Assembly (NCBI GenBank): GCA_003671055.1
Contig: QWPV01000006.1
Coordinates: 38,420-75,040, forward strand
Reading direction: 5' to 3'
DNA: 36,621 nt
From: Planctomycetota bacterium
Lineage (GTDB): Bacteria; Planctomycetota; Phycisphaerae; Phycisphaerales; SM1A02
The position numbers and the translations under genes are program-made. Below the pieces are notes generated by a model. It worked only from the letters and a program-made list of their open reading frames with translations, did no database searches and had not been told where the DNA came from. Shown here piece by piece: positions 16,495-24,230 of this stretch. Numbering within the stretch: the stretch's first letter is position 1; each line of letters begins with the position of its first letter.

Positions 16495-17592
16495 CGCTTG
16501 CTCGGCTTGCGCGAGTGATTCGATGAGCGCGCGCTCACTCTGCGCACTCACGTTGATGTGCCCAGTCTTTCGACCAGCGCGCGCTGCCTTGCCATAGAGA
16601 TGCAATTTGCACGCGGGGTCGGCGAGAATTTTCTCAGGACTCGGCACGCATCCCACGATGTTCACCATCGCGTTCCATGGAAGTTTCGGCGCGCATGAAC
16701 CGAGTGGAAGCCCACACACTGCGCGAATGTGATTTTCAAACTGACTCGTCACCGCACCTTCGATGGTCCAGTGTCCAGAGTTGTGCACGCGAGGCGCCAT
16801 CTCATTCACGATCAAGATTCCATCCGCGACGAAGAACTCGATCGCGAACACACCGACGTAGTTCAACTGCTCCGCAACGGTTCGCGCAGCATCGCGCGCT
16901 TGAAGTGCGAGCGCATCCGAGACGCGTGCAGGCGTGATCGTCGTGTGAAGAATGCCGTCGCGATGCACGTTTTCACCGAGCGGATATGCGTCGAACTGCG
17001 CTGCGCCCTCGACAACTGTTCGCGCGGCAACGATCGAGACTTCGCGATCAAACGGCACGAGTGCTTCATAAATGCAGGGCACGGCGCCGATGGATTCCCA
17101 CGCGCTTTGTGCTGCACGCGCGTCTCGCACAATGCGTTGACCTTTGCCGTCGTAGCCGAGCGTCCTCGTCTTGAGGATTCCAGGAACACCAACTGTCGCA
17201 ACAGCGATGTCGAGTTCCGCTGCACTGCCGACTTCAGCGAAGGGTTGCACCGCGAGTCCGCACGATTGAAAGAATCGCTTCTCGCGGATGCGATCGGAAC
17301 TTGTCGCGAGCGCGAGTCGTGACGGTTGCACGCGGACGATCGACTCAAGCGCATCGAGGCTTGATGCTGGCACGTTCTCAAACTCAAACGTCACCGCATC
17401 GCAGCCGTGCACGAATCGACACAGCGCATTGGCGTCATCCCACGTACCAACCGTGAGCGCGCCAACATCCCGTGCGCACGCATCGGGCGATGGATCGAAG
17501 AAACGAAATCGGATGCCGAGCGGCGTGCCTGCGAGTGCGAGCATGCGTCCAAGTTGCCCGCCGCCGAGGATTCCAACAGTGCGCTCGCTCAT
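16474..17592 (-). CDS. purK: 5-(carboxyamino)imidazole ribonucleotide synthase
   Basis: This ATP-grasp enzyme converts AIR, bicarbonate and ATP to N5-CAIR in purine synthesis. The 372-aa product begins with [13 protein letters not shown], the PurK N-terminal nucleotide-binding motif. It continues with [20 protein letters not shown] and a late [16 protein letters not shown], all diagnostic of PurK. The length is normal. It is the second gene of a purE-purK pair, with ATGA overlap at 17589-17592, so the two are translationally coupled. The stop-side 21 bp overlap the convergent DNA methyltransferase gene. No purine-responsive riboswitch is evident upstream of the pair. Confidence 0.96.
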   Translation of the reverse strand: MSERTVGILGGGQLGRMLALAGTPLGIRFRFFDPSPDACARDVGALTVGTWDDANALCRFVHGCDAVTFEFENVPASSLDALESIVRVQPSRLALATSSDRIREKRFFQSCGLAVQPFAEVGSAAELDIAVATVGVPGILKTRTLGYDGKGQRIVRDARAAQSAWESIGAVPCIYEALVPFDREVSIVAARTVVEGAAQFDAYPLGENVHRDGILHTTITPARVSDALALQARDAARTVAEQLNYVGVFAIEFFVADGILIVNEMAPRVHNSGHWTIEGAVTSQFENHIRAVCGLPLGSCAPKLPWNAMVNIVGCVPSPEKILADPACKLHLYGKAARAGRKTGHINVSAQSERALIESLAQAEQALAHSSC

Positions 17593-18107
17593 GCACGAAC
17601 ACCCGGAATGGGTTGCGCGAGGACAGCCACAGTTTGTTGCGATCGGAACGCAGCGAGACGCGCTTCGATTTCACGATCGTGCAGCGAAAGAATGCTCGCA
17701 GCAAGAAGCGCAGCATTGATCGCGCCAGGTTTTCCAATCGCGAGCGAGCCGACAGGAATCCCTGCAGGCATCTGCACGATGGAGAGAAGTGAATCGAGTC
17801 CTGCGAGCGCCTTTGATTCAACCGGAACGCCAAGCACGGGGAGATCCGTCTTGGACGCCGCCATGCCGGGAAGGTGCGCTGCGCCTCCTGCGCCCGCGAT
17901 GATCACTTGGATGCCGCGAGCGCGCGCAGTCGACGCATATTCAAAGAGGAGATCGGGTGTGCGGTGCGCACTCACGACGCGGTGTTCGTACCGAATGCCG
18001 AGTGCTTCGAGCGTCTTCGCGCAATGTTCCATCGTTTCCCAATCAGATTGGGATCCCATGATGATGCCCACTGGGCCAGTGGCGAGTTCCATGGTCATTG
18101 GGCGCAT
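17589..18107 (-). CDS. purE: N5-carboxyaminoimidazole ribonucleotide mutase
   Basis: PurE (class I) rearranges N5-CAIR to CAIR in the cytosol, directly after PurK. The 172-aa product carries [13 protein letters not shown] near the N-terminus, the catalytic VSAHRTPD, and [13 protein letters not shown], all family signatures. Three in-frame ATGs lie close together (18107, 18098, 18092). I took the first, but the third leaves a tighter N-terminus; the TTG at 18146 is unlikely. No clear Shine-Dalgarno helps. It overlaps purK by four bases. The unrecognised plus-strand gene at 18181 is divergent, so both promoters must lie within about 75 bp. Confidence 0.95.
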   Translation of the reverse strand: MRPMTMELATGPVGIIMGSQSDWETMEHCAKTLEALGIRYEHRVVSAHRTPDLLFEYASTARARGIQVIIAGAGGAAHLPGMAASKTDLPVLGVPVESKALAGLDSLLSIVQMPAGIPVGSLAIGKPGAINAALLAASILSLHDREIEARLAAFRSQQTVAVLAQPIPGVRA

Positions 18108-18180
18108 CGTACGGGAGAGGAGAATCCGCGCAATCGAACGGTTCAACCGCTGCGAGGCAGGGTGCTACGATCTCCATCCC

Positions 18181-18993
18181 ATGTCAGCGACTATCAGAGT
18201 AAACGGTGAGTATTTCCCGCTCCGCGAAGTTTCGAAAGATCACTTCGCTGGTCTTGTCAAACTTGTGACGCAGAAGATCACCTGGGATGAAGCGATCCCG
18301 CAAGTCTTCGCGCAGGCTGCTGGTTTGATCGCGAGCGAGAAGGGGACCGAGGATCTGCTGTACCACGCGGCACTCCGTGCGCTCGCTGAACTCGGCGCGC
18401 GCTCAGTCACGGTCGATGCGTCGCAAAAGCTCTGCACGATCGTCGAAGAGAATCCCACGCCGACTGCAAACGGCGATGCGAGCGCGATCGGTTTCTCCGC
18501 GATTGAATCTGGAGTCGCGTACATCGCTGCAACGGTGAATGCGTTCCGTCGCACGATTCGCGTGAACGAAGAAGAGATTCGCCTCACGCGCCAATCGCGT
18601 GAAATCGGGCAGAAGATCACAGGCCTTGTCACACAAGTGCGCCAAGTGAACGAGCCTGTGCTCATCGCAGCTGGTCGCGTGCTCGGTTCGATGATGAAGG
18701 CTGGAAAGACTTTCGACGATCCTGAGTTGCACATGACACTTGTCATGCTCTCGGATCTCGGCGTTCGTCTTGTGCGTGTCGACGTCGAGAAGGGGATCCT
18801 CGGATTCGGCCCACTTGATGAAGGCAACGCGGTGGCAGCAGCCTGCATGCAAGGGCTGAACGCGGAGCAAATCGGCGAAGTGCGCAAGCGTGTCGGCGAG
18901 TGGAACGAGAAGATGCGTCAGATGTCGACGCAATCGAATCAGCCACAACGCGCGATGATTCCTTCGCTTATGGGCGTTCGTCGTCGCAGATAA
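18181..18993 (+). CDS. conserved-looking hypothetical protein, 270 aa
   Basis: I do not recognise a family. The protein has no signal peptide or membrane helix and looks cytosolic. The N-terminal third (ITWDEAIPQVFAQAAGLIASEKG) and middle (TVNAFRRTIRVNEEEIRLTRQSREIGQKITGL) are helix-rich, and the latter could form a short coiled coil. A predicted beta-strand part, LSDLGVRLVRVDVEKGILGFGP, follows, and the tail is basic (VRRRR). The ATG at 18181 starts 74 bp from divergent purE. The open frame continues far upstream, antisense to purE and purK, but that part is a shadow. Codon usage resembles the neighbours, so it is very likely a real gene. Confidence 0.75.
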   Translation: MSATIRVNGEYFPLREVSKDHFAGLVKLVTQKITWDEAIPQVFAQAAGLIASEKGTEDLLYHAALRALAELGARSVTVDASQKLCTIVEENPTPTANGDASAIGFSAIESGVAYIAATVNAFRRTIRVNEEEIRLTRQSREIGQKITGLVTQVRQVNEPVLIAAGRVLGSMMKAGKTFDDPELHMTLVMLSDLGVRLVRVDVEKGILGFGPLDEGNAVAAACMQGLNAEQIGEVRKRVGEWNEKMRQMSTQSNQPQRAMIPSLMGVRRRR

Positions 18994-19041
18994 GGTTGTT
19001 TATAAGTTGCATTCAACCCGCGAAGCGGTCACTATGAGCGG

Positions 19042-19839
19042 ATGCGTTTTCTCATTGCAGCAATGTTCTTCATGATGGCGGGCTTCTCGCAGGAGCCCTC
19101 CATGGCATCTATGTTTGAGGGAGAGTCTGAGAAAAGCGCAGCGGCGGCGGCGCTGACGAGCACACAAAAAGACACCGCGTTGCAGCGCATGACCCATGCG
19201 TTCAATCAATTCTTTCACGGATACGTCTGGATCGAATTGGTTGCGGGAATGCTCCTCGCCGTGGTCCTCGCATCGCTCATCGCGTGGCATCCGCGCGGGC
19301 GTCGACAAGAGGACATGCTTGAAGCGCATGAAGAGCGCAAGACCTTTGTGATTCTCGGCTTGCTCGCATCAGTCGTTTCGATTCTCGTGGTGATCGATCA
19401 GACGATGGCATTCGTTGTCTTCGGTATCGGCAGCCTCATTCGATTCCGCACCGTCCTCGACAACCCACGCGCGACAGGCAAGGCGATCCTCGTTGTCGTC
19501 ATCGGACTCGCATGCGGCCTCACGCAGTGGGTCACCGCAATCGCTGTTGCGATTCTCGGTTGGATCATTCTCTGGTGGATCGAACGCAATCGCGCAGCAC
19601 GAATCAAGATTCGGCTCCCTGTGGGTTCGGACCGTCAGAAGGCCGCGCTTCTGCTCGCTGACGCGCTTCGTCGCATGGGCTGCAGCGTGAAGGGGACGCA
19701 GATCGGAAACTCTGGCCGCACGATTTCGTACTTCACTCTGCTTCCCTGCGCGCTTGAATCAGAGATGGTCGAAGGAAGCCTCGCCTCCGCGATGCAAGCG
19801 GAGTTCGGACTCATCGAAGTCGAATGCAAGTTCAGCTGA
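19042..19839 (+). CDS. inner-membrane protein of the DUF4956/MgtC-like type
   Basis: This 265-aa protein has a hydrophobic N-terminus that could be a signal sequence. A predicted membrane segment (WIELVAGMLLAVVLASLIAW) follows, then a tight hydrophobic bundle with FVVFGIGSLIRFRTVLDNPRATGKAI and VVIGLACGLTQ. The GxxSLxRFRT...A.GLxxG pattern is typical of DUF4956 membrane proteins, often found with VTC-like polyphosphate polymerase domains or CotH proteins. The C-terminal 75 residues look like a soluble alpha/beta domain (SDRQKAALLLADALRRMG). No polyphosphate polymerase or CotH gene is nearby, so the role is open. The last 8 bp overlap the convergent YHS-like lipoprotein gene. Confidence 0.7.
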   Translation: MRFLIAAMFFMMAGFSQEPSMASMFEGESEKSAAAAALTSTQKDTALQRMTHAFNQFFHGYVWIELVAGMLLAVVLASLIAWHPRGRRQEDMLEAHEERKTFVILGLLASVVSILVVIDQTMAFVVFGIGSLIRFRTVLDNPRATGKAILVVVIGLACGLTQWVTAIAVAILGWIILWWIERNRAARIKIRLPVGSDRQKAALLLADALRRMGCSVKGTQIGNSGRTISYFTLLPCALESEMVEGSLASAMQAEFGLIEVECKFS

Positions 19840-20317
19840 CGCTTGCTTTCCACTCCGCGATTAGGCGAGATTTCTGCGCAGGCTTCAGTGACTTGAATTG
19901 ATTCGCATCCGCGCGATCTCCGAATCCAATGATCTGCCCTTCGAACTCCACTGCGCACGCGGTGGCGGTGAGATCTTCGCCATCGAGCGGACACGTCTTG
20001 GTCGCGATTCCCTTTTGTGCGAGCACTTGCTCTGCAGCAAGTTTCGCGCGCTGGCTGTACTCGAGTGAGGCGAATTGACGAGCATCAGCGCGTGAGGCGC
20101 AATACACGGGGTACACCTCGAAGACGGCGCTCGGGCTCTCGATGGTCACGAGTTCACCAGTGACGGGGCAGTACATCTCCGTGAGGATGATCGGCTGCAC
20201 GATGAGGACGCTAGAGGTGAGAGTCGCTGGTGATGTCGGCGCCGCGGTGCACGCGGAGAGCAGCGTGATCGCGCTGAGCGTGAGGGCTGTCGCGAAACGA
20301 GTATGAATCGGTTGCAT
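19832..20317 (-). CDS. lipoprotein with an internally duplicated YHS/TRASH-like module
   Basis: This 161-aa lipoprotein has lipobox LSAC (Cys23). The mature part is two related units. Unit 1 (residues 50-97) begins CPVTGE and ends SRADARQFASLEYSQRAKLAAE. Unit 2 (109-155) begins CPLDGE and ends DRADANQFKSLKPAQKSRLIAE. Both share CPxxGE, then a beta-hairpin, then RADAxQFxSLxxxQxxxLxAE. The cysteine-led, hairpin-then-helix form recalls YHS/TRASH metal-binding modules, but the second cysteine site is kept only in unit 1 (VYC at 71-73). Metal binding is inferred. The frame extends 63 codons upstream, but the signal peptide fixes the start at the ATG at 20317. Confidence 0.75.
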   Translation of the reverse strand: MQPIHTRFATALTLSAITLLSACTAAPTSPATLTSSVLIVQPIILTEMYCPVTGELVTIESPSAVFEVYPVYCASRADARQFASLEYSQRAKLAAEQVLAQKGIATKTCPLDGEDLTATACAVEFEGQIIGFGDRADANQFKSLKPAQKSRLIAEWKASVS

Positions 20318-20687
20318 GAAGAGGCAGCCTCGCGGCTCGGTCGGCACTGTGCAACGGGATGTGGGGCATGTAAAGGAGATCTGCATTGAAAGGAAACACA
20401 ACGCACATAATTGAGGCGCGAGGAGTTCAGGAAATGCAGGATTCCTGTTTGTCTTGTGTTCAGAAATGATGTGGAAGCGCGGTCTTATTCTTGCCTGAAC
20501 AATCACGAATAGCAGTGTTTTCGTTCGTTCAAGAATCTGTGCGAAAATTGTTTAGATTGTGTGAACCAATAGGGACGCCCCGCAAGGCATTGCGCGCACC
20601 GCCTCAGGGTGCGATCTTTCCTCAACGTAAAATCACCGCGCAATCGTCAGACAACGCCCAGCCATCTCTTCACAAGGATTTCCAAAC
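20318..20687. promoter_or_regulatory. 370-bp divergent intergenic region, AT-rich, with two small hairpins before the porin gene
   Basis: No gene is seen here. Bases from about 20370 to 20570 look more AT-rich than the flanks and must hold promoters for the YHS-like lipoprotein (minus) and porin (plus). Nearer the porin, CGCAA (20581-20585) pairs with TTGCG (20590-20594), and CGCACC (20595-20600) pairs with GGTGCG (20608-20613). The two hairpins stand side by side about 75-105 bp before the porin ATG. They may form in the leader RNA. I recognise no riboswitch class and no canonical Pho box. Confidence 0.4.
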
Positions 20688-22205
20688 ATGCAACGATCGA
20701 CCTCTCACTGCGCCGCCTTGTGTGCAACCGCACTTTCGCTCACGAGCGTCGTGCTTGCGGCCGCGGATGACACGAATGCAGCGCTCTCGCAAATCGCAGA
20801 ATTGAAAGCACAGAATGACGCGCTCTTCGCGAAGGTCGCGCGCCTCGAAGAGCATGCGGTTGAGGATGGTGATTGGTTGACCGAGCAACGCGCTTCTGAG
20901 ATCCGATCAATCGTGCAGGATGTCCTTGCGGATTCTTCTTCGCGCACAAGTCTTCAGAGTGCGGGCGCAACCGCGGGCTGGAACAAAGATCAAGGCGGGT
21001 TCTTCCTCGCGAGTCCGAGTGGTGATTTCAAACTCGTCATTAAGGGACAATTGCAATTGCGATGGGCGTACAACCAGCGTGACACCGAAGGCGGCGCGCC
21101 TGCGGCTGGCACCAACACTGCTGCGACCGACAACTGGGGATTTGAGACTCGTCGACTCAAACTCACCTTCGCAGGCTTCATCATCGATCCTTCGTGGATG
21201 TTCGAAGTCCAGCCTGTCTACGCGCGCAACGCGACGAACGGGAACAACGGCACGCTGGAGAATGCATTCATCCAAAAGGATCTCGGCGGCGGGCTGCTCT
21301 TCAAAGTCGGGCAATTCAAGGCACCCTATGCGCATGAAGAACTTGTGTCTTCCGGCGCGCAACTCGCCGTGGAGCGTTCGCTCGTCACGAGTTTCTTCAC
21401 CGCCAAGTACGAGCAGGGCATGCAAGTTGAGTGGTCCAACGACCTCGTCCGGTTGCGCGGTTACTACGGCGATGGATTCCAAGCCAACGGCGTGAACGTT
21501 GTGACGAATGCGGGCGCAAGCGGAAACTACGCGGGCTCACTCAACACTGGATTCAATGTGAACGAAACGAACTTCGCGTACGCGGGCCGTGTGGAGTTCA
21601 AGGGCGCGGGAACGTGGAAGCAGTTTGGCGATCTCAACAGTTACCGCGGGGATGAGTTTGGATGGCTTGTCGGTACAGCGTTCATGACGCAGAATCTTCG
21701 CAACTCAGGTGCGTTCGCCAACGCCAACAATATGTGGGGCGCGACGAGTGACGTCACTGTCCAGTTCGGTGGCGCGACAATCTTTGCTGCTGGCTACTAC
21801 CGCAACGTTGGTCTCAGTGGTCCGCTCGCAGTGCAAGGCGGCGGGACGAGTGACACGATGAATCAGTGGGGCGCAGTGATACAAGGCGGATTCTTCGTGA
21901 CGGACGATGTCGAGCCATATCTCCGTTGGGAAATCGGCAACAGCGATTCAAATCAATTCCGCACTGGCAATGCATCGAATGGCAACTACGAGCAATTGAA
22001 CGTGGCAACTTTGGGCGCGAACTGGTTCCCCGCAGGTGTTGCGAACAAGAACTTGAAAATCACAACTGATCTCGGGTACGCGTTCACGCCCATCGTAGAT
22101 TTCGCGAACAGTGGCGCGAATTGGCTCGTGGACTACACACCAGCCAACCAGGACACGAACGATGGACAGTGGGTCGTCCGCGCCCAGTTCCAATTGCTCT
22201 TCTAA
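20688..22205 (+). CDS. outer-membrane porin of the OprP/OprO phosphate-selective type
   Basis: This 505-aa protein has a Sec signal peptide ending near VVLAA. A short coiled coil (AALSQIAELKAQNDALFAKVARLEE, about residues 33-57) follows, of the sort that trimeric porins carry to contact peptidoglycan. The rest is a beta-barrel with alternating hydrophobic and polar residues and many aromatic girdle residues. FETRRLKLTFAG, DPSWMFEVQPVYA, FIQKDLGGGLLFKVGQFKAPY and a C-terminal phenylalanine (FQLLF) are characteristic of the OprP/OprO family. Its position supports an anion or phosphate channel only by family, since no pst or phoB gene is nearby. AAGGA nine bases before the ATG fixes the start. 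Confidence 0.9.
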   Translation: MQRSTSHCAALCATALSLTSVVLAAADDTNAALSQIAELKAQNDALFAKVARLEEHAVEDGDWLTEQRASEIRSIVQDVLADSSSRTSLQSAGATAGWNKDQGGFFLASPSGDFKLVIKGQLQLRWAYNQRDTEGGAPAAGTNTAATDNWGFETRRLKLTFAGFIIDPSWMFEVQPVYARNATNGNNGTLENAFIQKDLGGGLLFKVGQFKAPYAHEELVSSGAQLAVERSLVTSFFTAKYEQGMQVEWSNDLVRLRGYYGDGFQANGVNVVTNAGASGNYAGSLNTGFNVNETNFAYAGRVEFKGAGTWKQFGDLNSYRGDEFGWLVGTAFMTQNLRNSGAFANANNMWGATSDVTVQFGGATIFAAGYYRNVGLSGPLAVQGGGTSDTMNQWGAVIQGGFFVTDDVEPYLRWEIGNSDSNQFRTGNASNGNYEQLNVATLGANWFPAGVANKNLKITTDLGYAFTPIVDFANSGANWLVDYTPANQDTNDGQWVVRAQFQLLF

Positions 22206-22235
22206 ATTGCAGGTCATCAACTCAATTGCTTCCGC

Positions 22236-22260
22236 ACGCGCCTCTCAGTGAGAGGCGCGT
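22236..22260. terminator. hairpin between the convergent porin and P-type ATPase genes
   Basis: ACGCGCCTCTC (22236-22246) pairs perfectly with GAGAGGCGCGT (22250-22260) over a 3-nt loop. It sits 30 bp after the porin stop and covers the stop codon of the ATPase gene on the other strand. There is no U-run, so it may be an attenuated or Rho-dependent site, or a 3'-end stabiliser, for both genes. Confidence 0.7.
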
Positions 22261-24176
22261 TGCGTTGTGGAGGTAACGGTTGGACGCCATGCAAGTAATC
22301 GAAGCCCATTGAGCGCGACGACAACCGTGGACCCTTCGTGGAACACGACAGCGAGCCACAACGGAACGATGCCGAGCAGCGTGAGTGGAATGAGTGCAAA
22401 GACAACGCCCATCGCGATGAACACATTCTGTCGCACCATGCTTCGTGCCGCGCGACCGAGTTCGATCGCGTCGGGAATGCGAAGGAGATCATCACTCATC
22501 AGCACGACGTCAGCAGCTTCGAGTGCAACATCGGTTCCTCCGCGCCCCATCGCGATGCCCACGGTTGCAGCGGCGAGTGCTGGCGCGTCGTTGACGCCGT
22601 CACCGATCATTGCGACCGACTGATGCGTTGCGAGGAGTTTGCGAATGCTGTCGATCTTGTGTTCAGGCAGGAGGTCGGATTGGAAATCCTCGACGCTTGT
22701 TTCCTTTGCGATCGCTTGCGCCGTGGCGCGATTGTCGCCGGTGAGCATCACCACGCGCACACCTTCCGCGCGTAGTCGTTCGACTGTTGCACGCGCTTCA
22801 GCGCGCGGACGATCTGAGACGCCGAGGACACCGAGTGTTCGCTCGCCTGCGACGACAACCATCACGGTCAGCGCGCGCGCTTCGAGCGTAGTGATCGCTT
22901 CAAAGACACTTCGATGCAACGCAGGATGTCCATCGGTTGCGAAGAGCAACGGTCGCCCGACGACCACGCGCACGCCGAGCACATCTGCTTCAACACCCTT
23001 GCCACGAATGAGCGATGCATTGCTGCACGCAGGAATCTCGATGTTTCGCGCGCGTGCGCCAGCGACGACCGCCTGCGCAATGGGATGGTTCGACGCAGAT
23101 TCGACCGCCGCTGCAAACCGAAGCAGTTCTGATTCGTCAACAGCATCAAGCGTGACGACTGCCGCGAGCGCTGGTTTTCCCGTGGTGAGCGTGCCGGTCT
23201 TATCCATCGCGATCGCGCGAATCGTGCCGAGTGCTTCAAGATGCGCGCCACCTTTGATGAGCACGCCCATACGCGCTGCACGCGCGAGCCCTGCCAGAAC
23301 TGCTGCGGGCGTTGAGATCGCGAGCGCGCACGGTGAGGCACCAACGAGCATGCTCATCGCGCGCAGAAAGGATTGGTTCCAATCGAGCCAACCGACAAGC
23401 GGTGGCAGGATCCACGCTATCAGTGTTGTCGCGACAACACATGGGACATACACACGAACAAATTTCTCAGCCGAGCGCTCAGCTTTCGACTTCGACTTCT
23501 GCGCATCAGCGACGAGTCGAACCATGCGCTGCACGAGCGTCTCTGATGCTGCAGTGGTGACTCGCACGACGATTTGAGAATCACCGTTGAGCGTTCCAGC
23601 AAACACGCTATCACCAACATCCTTCGACACAGGCATCGACTCGCCCGTGATTGGACTCTGATCGACCTGCGTTGCTCCCTCGAGCACCATGCCGTCAGCA
23701 GCGATGCGTTCCGCTGGAAACACGACGATCGCATCGCCAATGACGAGCGTCGACGCGGCGACAACTGTTGTGGTTCCATCTTTGCGAAGTCGAGCTCGAT
23801 CTGGCGCAAGTTTGCTCAACGCTGCAACAGCGCTGCGCGCTCGACCAAGCGCGTAGTGTTCGAGGGCGTGTCCTGTCGCGAAGAGAAAGAGCAGCAGTCC
23901 GCCTTCGGCATAGTTGCCGAGCGATGCTGCACCGAGCGCGGCCGCAACCATGAGGAAGTCGATGTCGAGTCGGCGTTTGAGAAGCGCGCGCGAGCCCTCA
24001 AGCATCGGCTCCCATCCGCCCGCAAGGTACGCACCGCCGAAGAGCAGGAGTGCGAAGTCTGGCGCGTCACTTTTCTCCGCGATGAAACCTGCAAGCAACA
24101 GCGCGCCGCACAATGCAGCAGACGCCGCGTCGCCAAAGCGTGAGAGGAATGGTGCGTGCTCTTCTTTTTGGTCCAT
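22245..24176 (-). CDS. P1B-4 heavy-metal transporting ATPase (SPC motif)
   Basis: This 643-aa inner-membrane pump would export a transition metal (Co2+, Zn2+ or Fe2+ by subgroup). It has the P-type core. The transmembrane metal motif is SPC (GASPCALAIS, about residue 280), the actuator carries TGES, the phosphorylation site is DKTGTLT (about residue 325), and GDGVNDAPAL forms the hinge. The last membrane helix has HEGSTVVVALNGLRLL, which with SPC defines subgroup P1B-4, unlike CPC-type Cu or Zn pumps. There is no N-terminal CxxC metal-binding domain, as is usual in this subgroup. The ATG at 24176 is preferred over the TTG at 24200. It lies 54 bp downstream of the asparagine-synthase stop. Confidence 0.93.
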   Translation of the reverse strand: MDQKEEHAPFLSRFGDAASAALCGALLLAGFIAEKSDAPDFALLLFGGAYLAGGWEPMLEGSRALLKRRLDIDFLMVAAALGAASLGNYAEGGLLLFLFATGHALEHYALGRARSAVAALSKLAPDRARLRKDGTTTVVAASTLVIGDAIVVFPAERIAADGMVLEGATQVDQSPITGESMPVSKDVGDSVFAGTLNGDSQIVVRVTTAASETLVQRMVRLVADAQKSKSKAERSAEKFVRVYVPCVVATTLIAWILPPLVGWLDWNQSFLRAMSMLVGASPCALAISTPAAVLAGLARAARMGVLIKGGAHLEALGTIRAIAMDKTGTLTTGKPALAAVVTLDAVDESELLRFAAAVESASNHPIAQAVVAGARARNIEIPACSNASLIRGKGVEADVLGVRVVVGRPLLFATDGHPALHRSVFEAITTLEARALTVMVVVAGERTLGVLGVSDRPRAEARATVERLRAEGVRVVMLTGDNRATAQAIAKETSVEDFQSDLLPEHKIDSIRKLLATHQSVAMIGDGVNDAPALAAATVGIAMGRGGTDVALEAADVVLMSDDLLRIPDAIELGRAARSMVRQNVFIAMGVVFALIPLTLLGIVPLWLAVVFHEGSTVVVALNGLRLLAWRPTVTSTTQRASH

Positions 24177-24230
24177 GAGAAGGCGTATGAGAACGCCCAA
24201 CCGTGCATTCGTCCAACAGCAGCGCAGACT

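Noticed and set aside
17407-18180. Upstream extension of the 18181 gene
   Set aside because: The open frame runs antisense through purE and purK. Codon style and composition change at the ATG at 18181.
22639-23577. 312-aa plus-strand open frame
   Set aside because: Ser/Thr/Arg-rich antisense shadow of the P-type ATPase.
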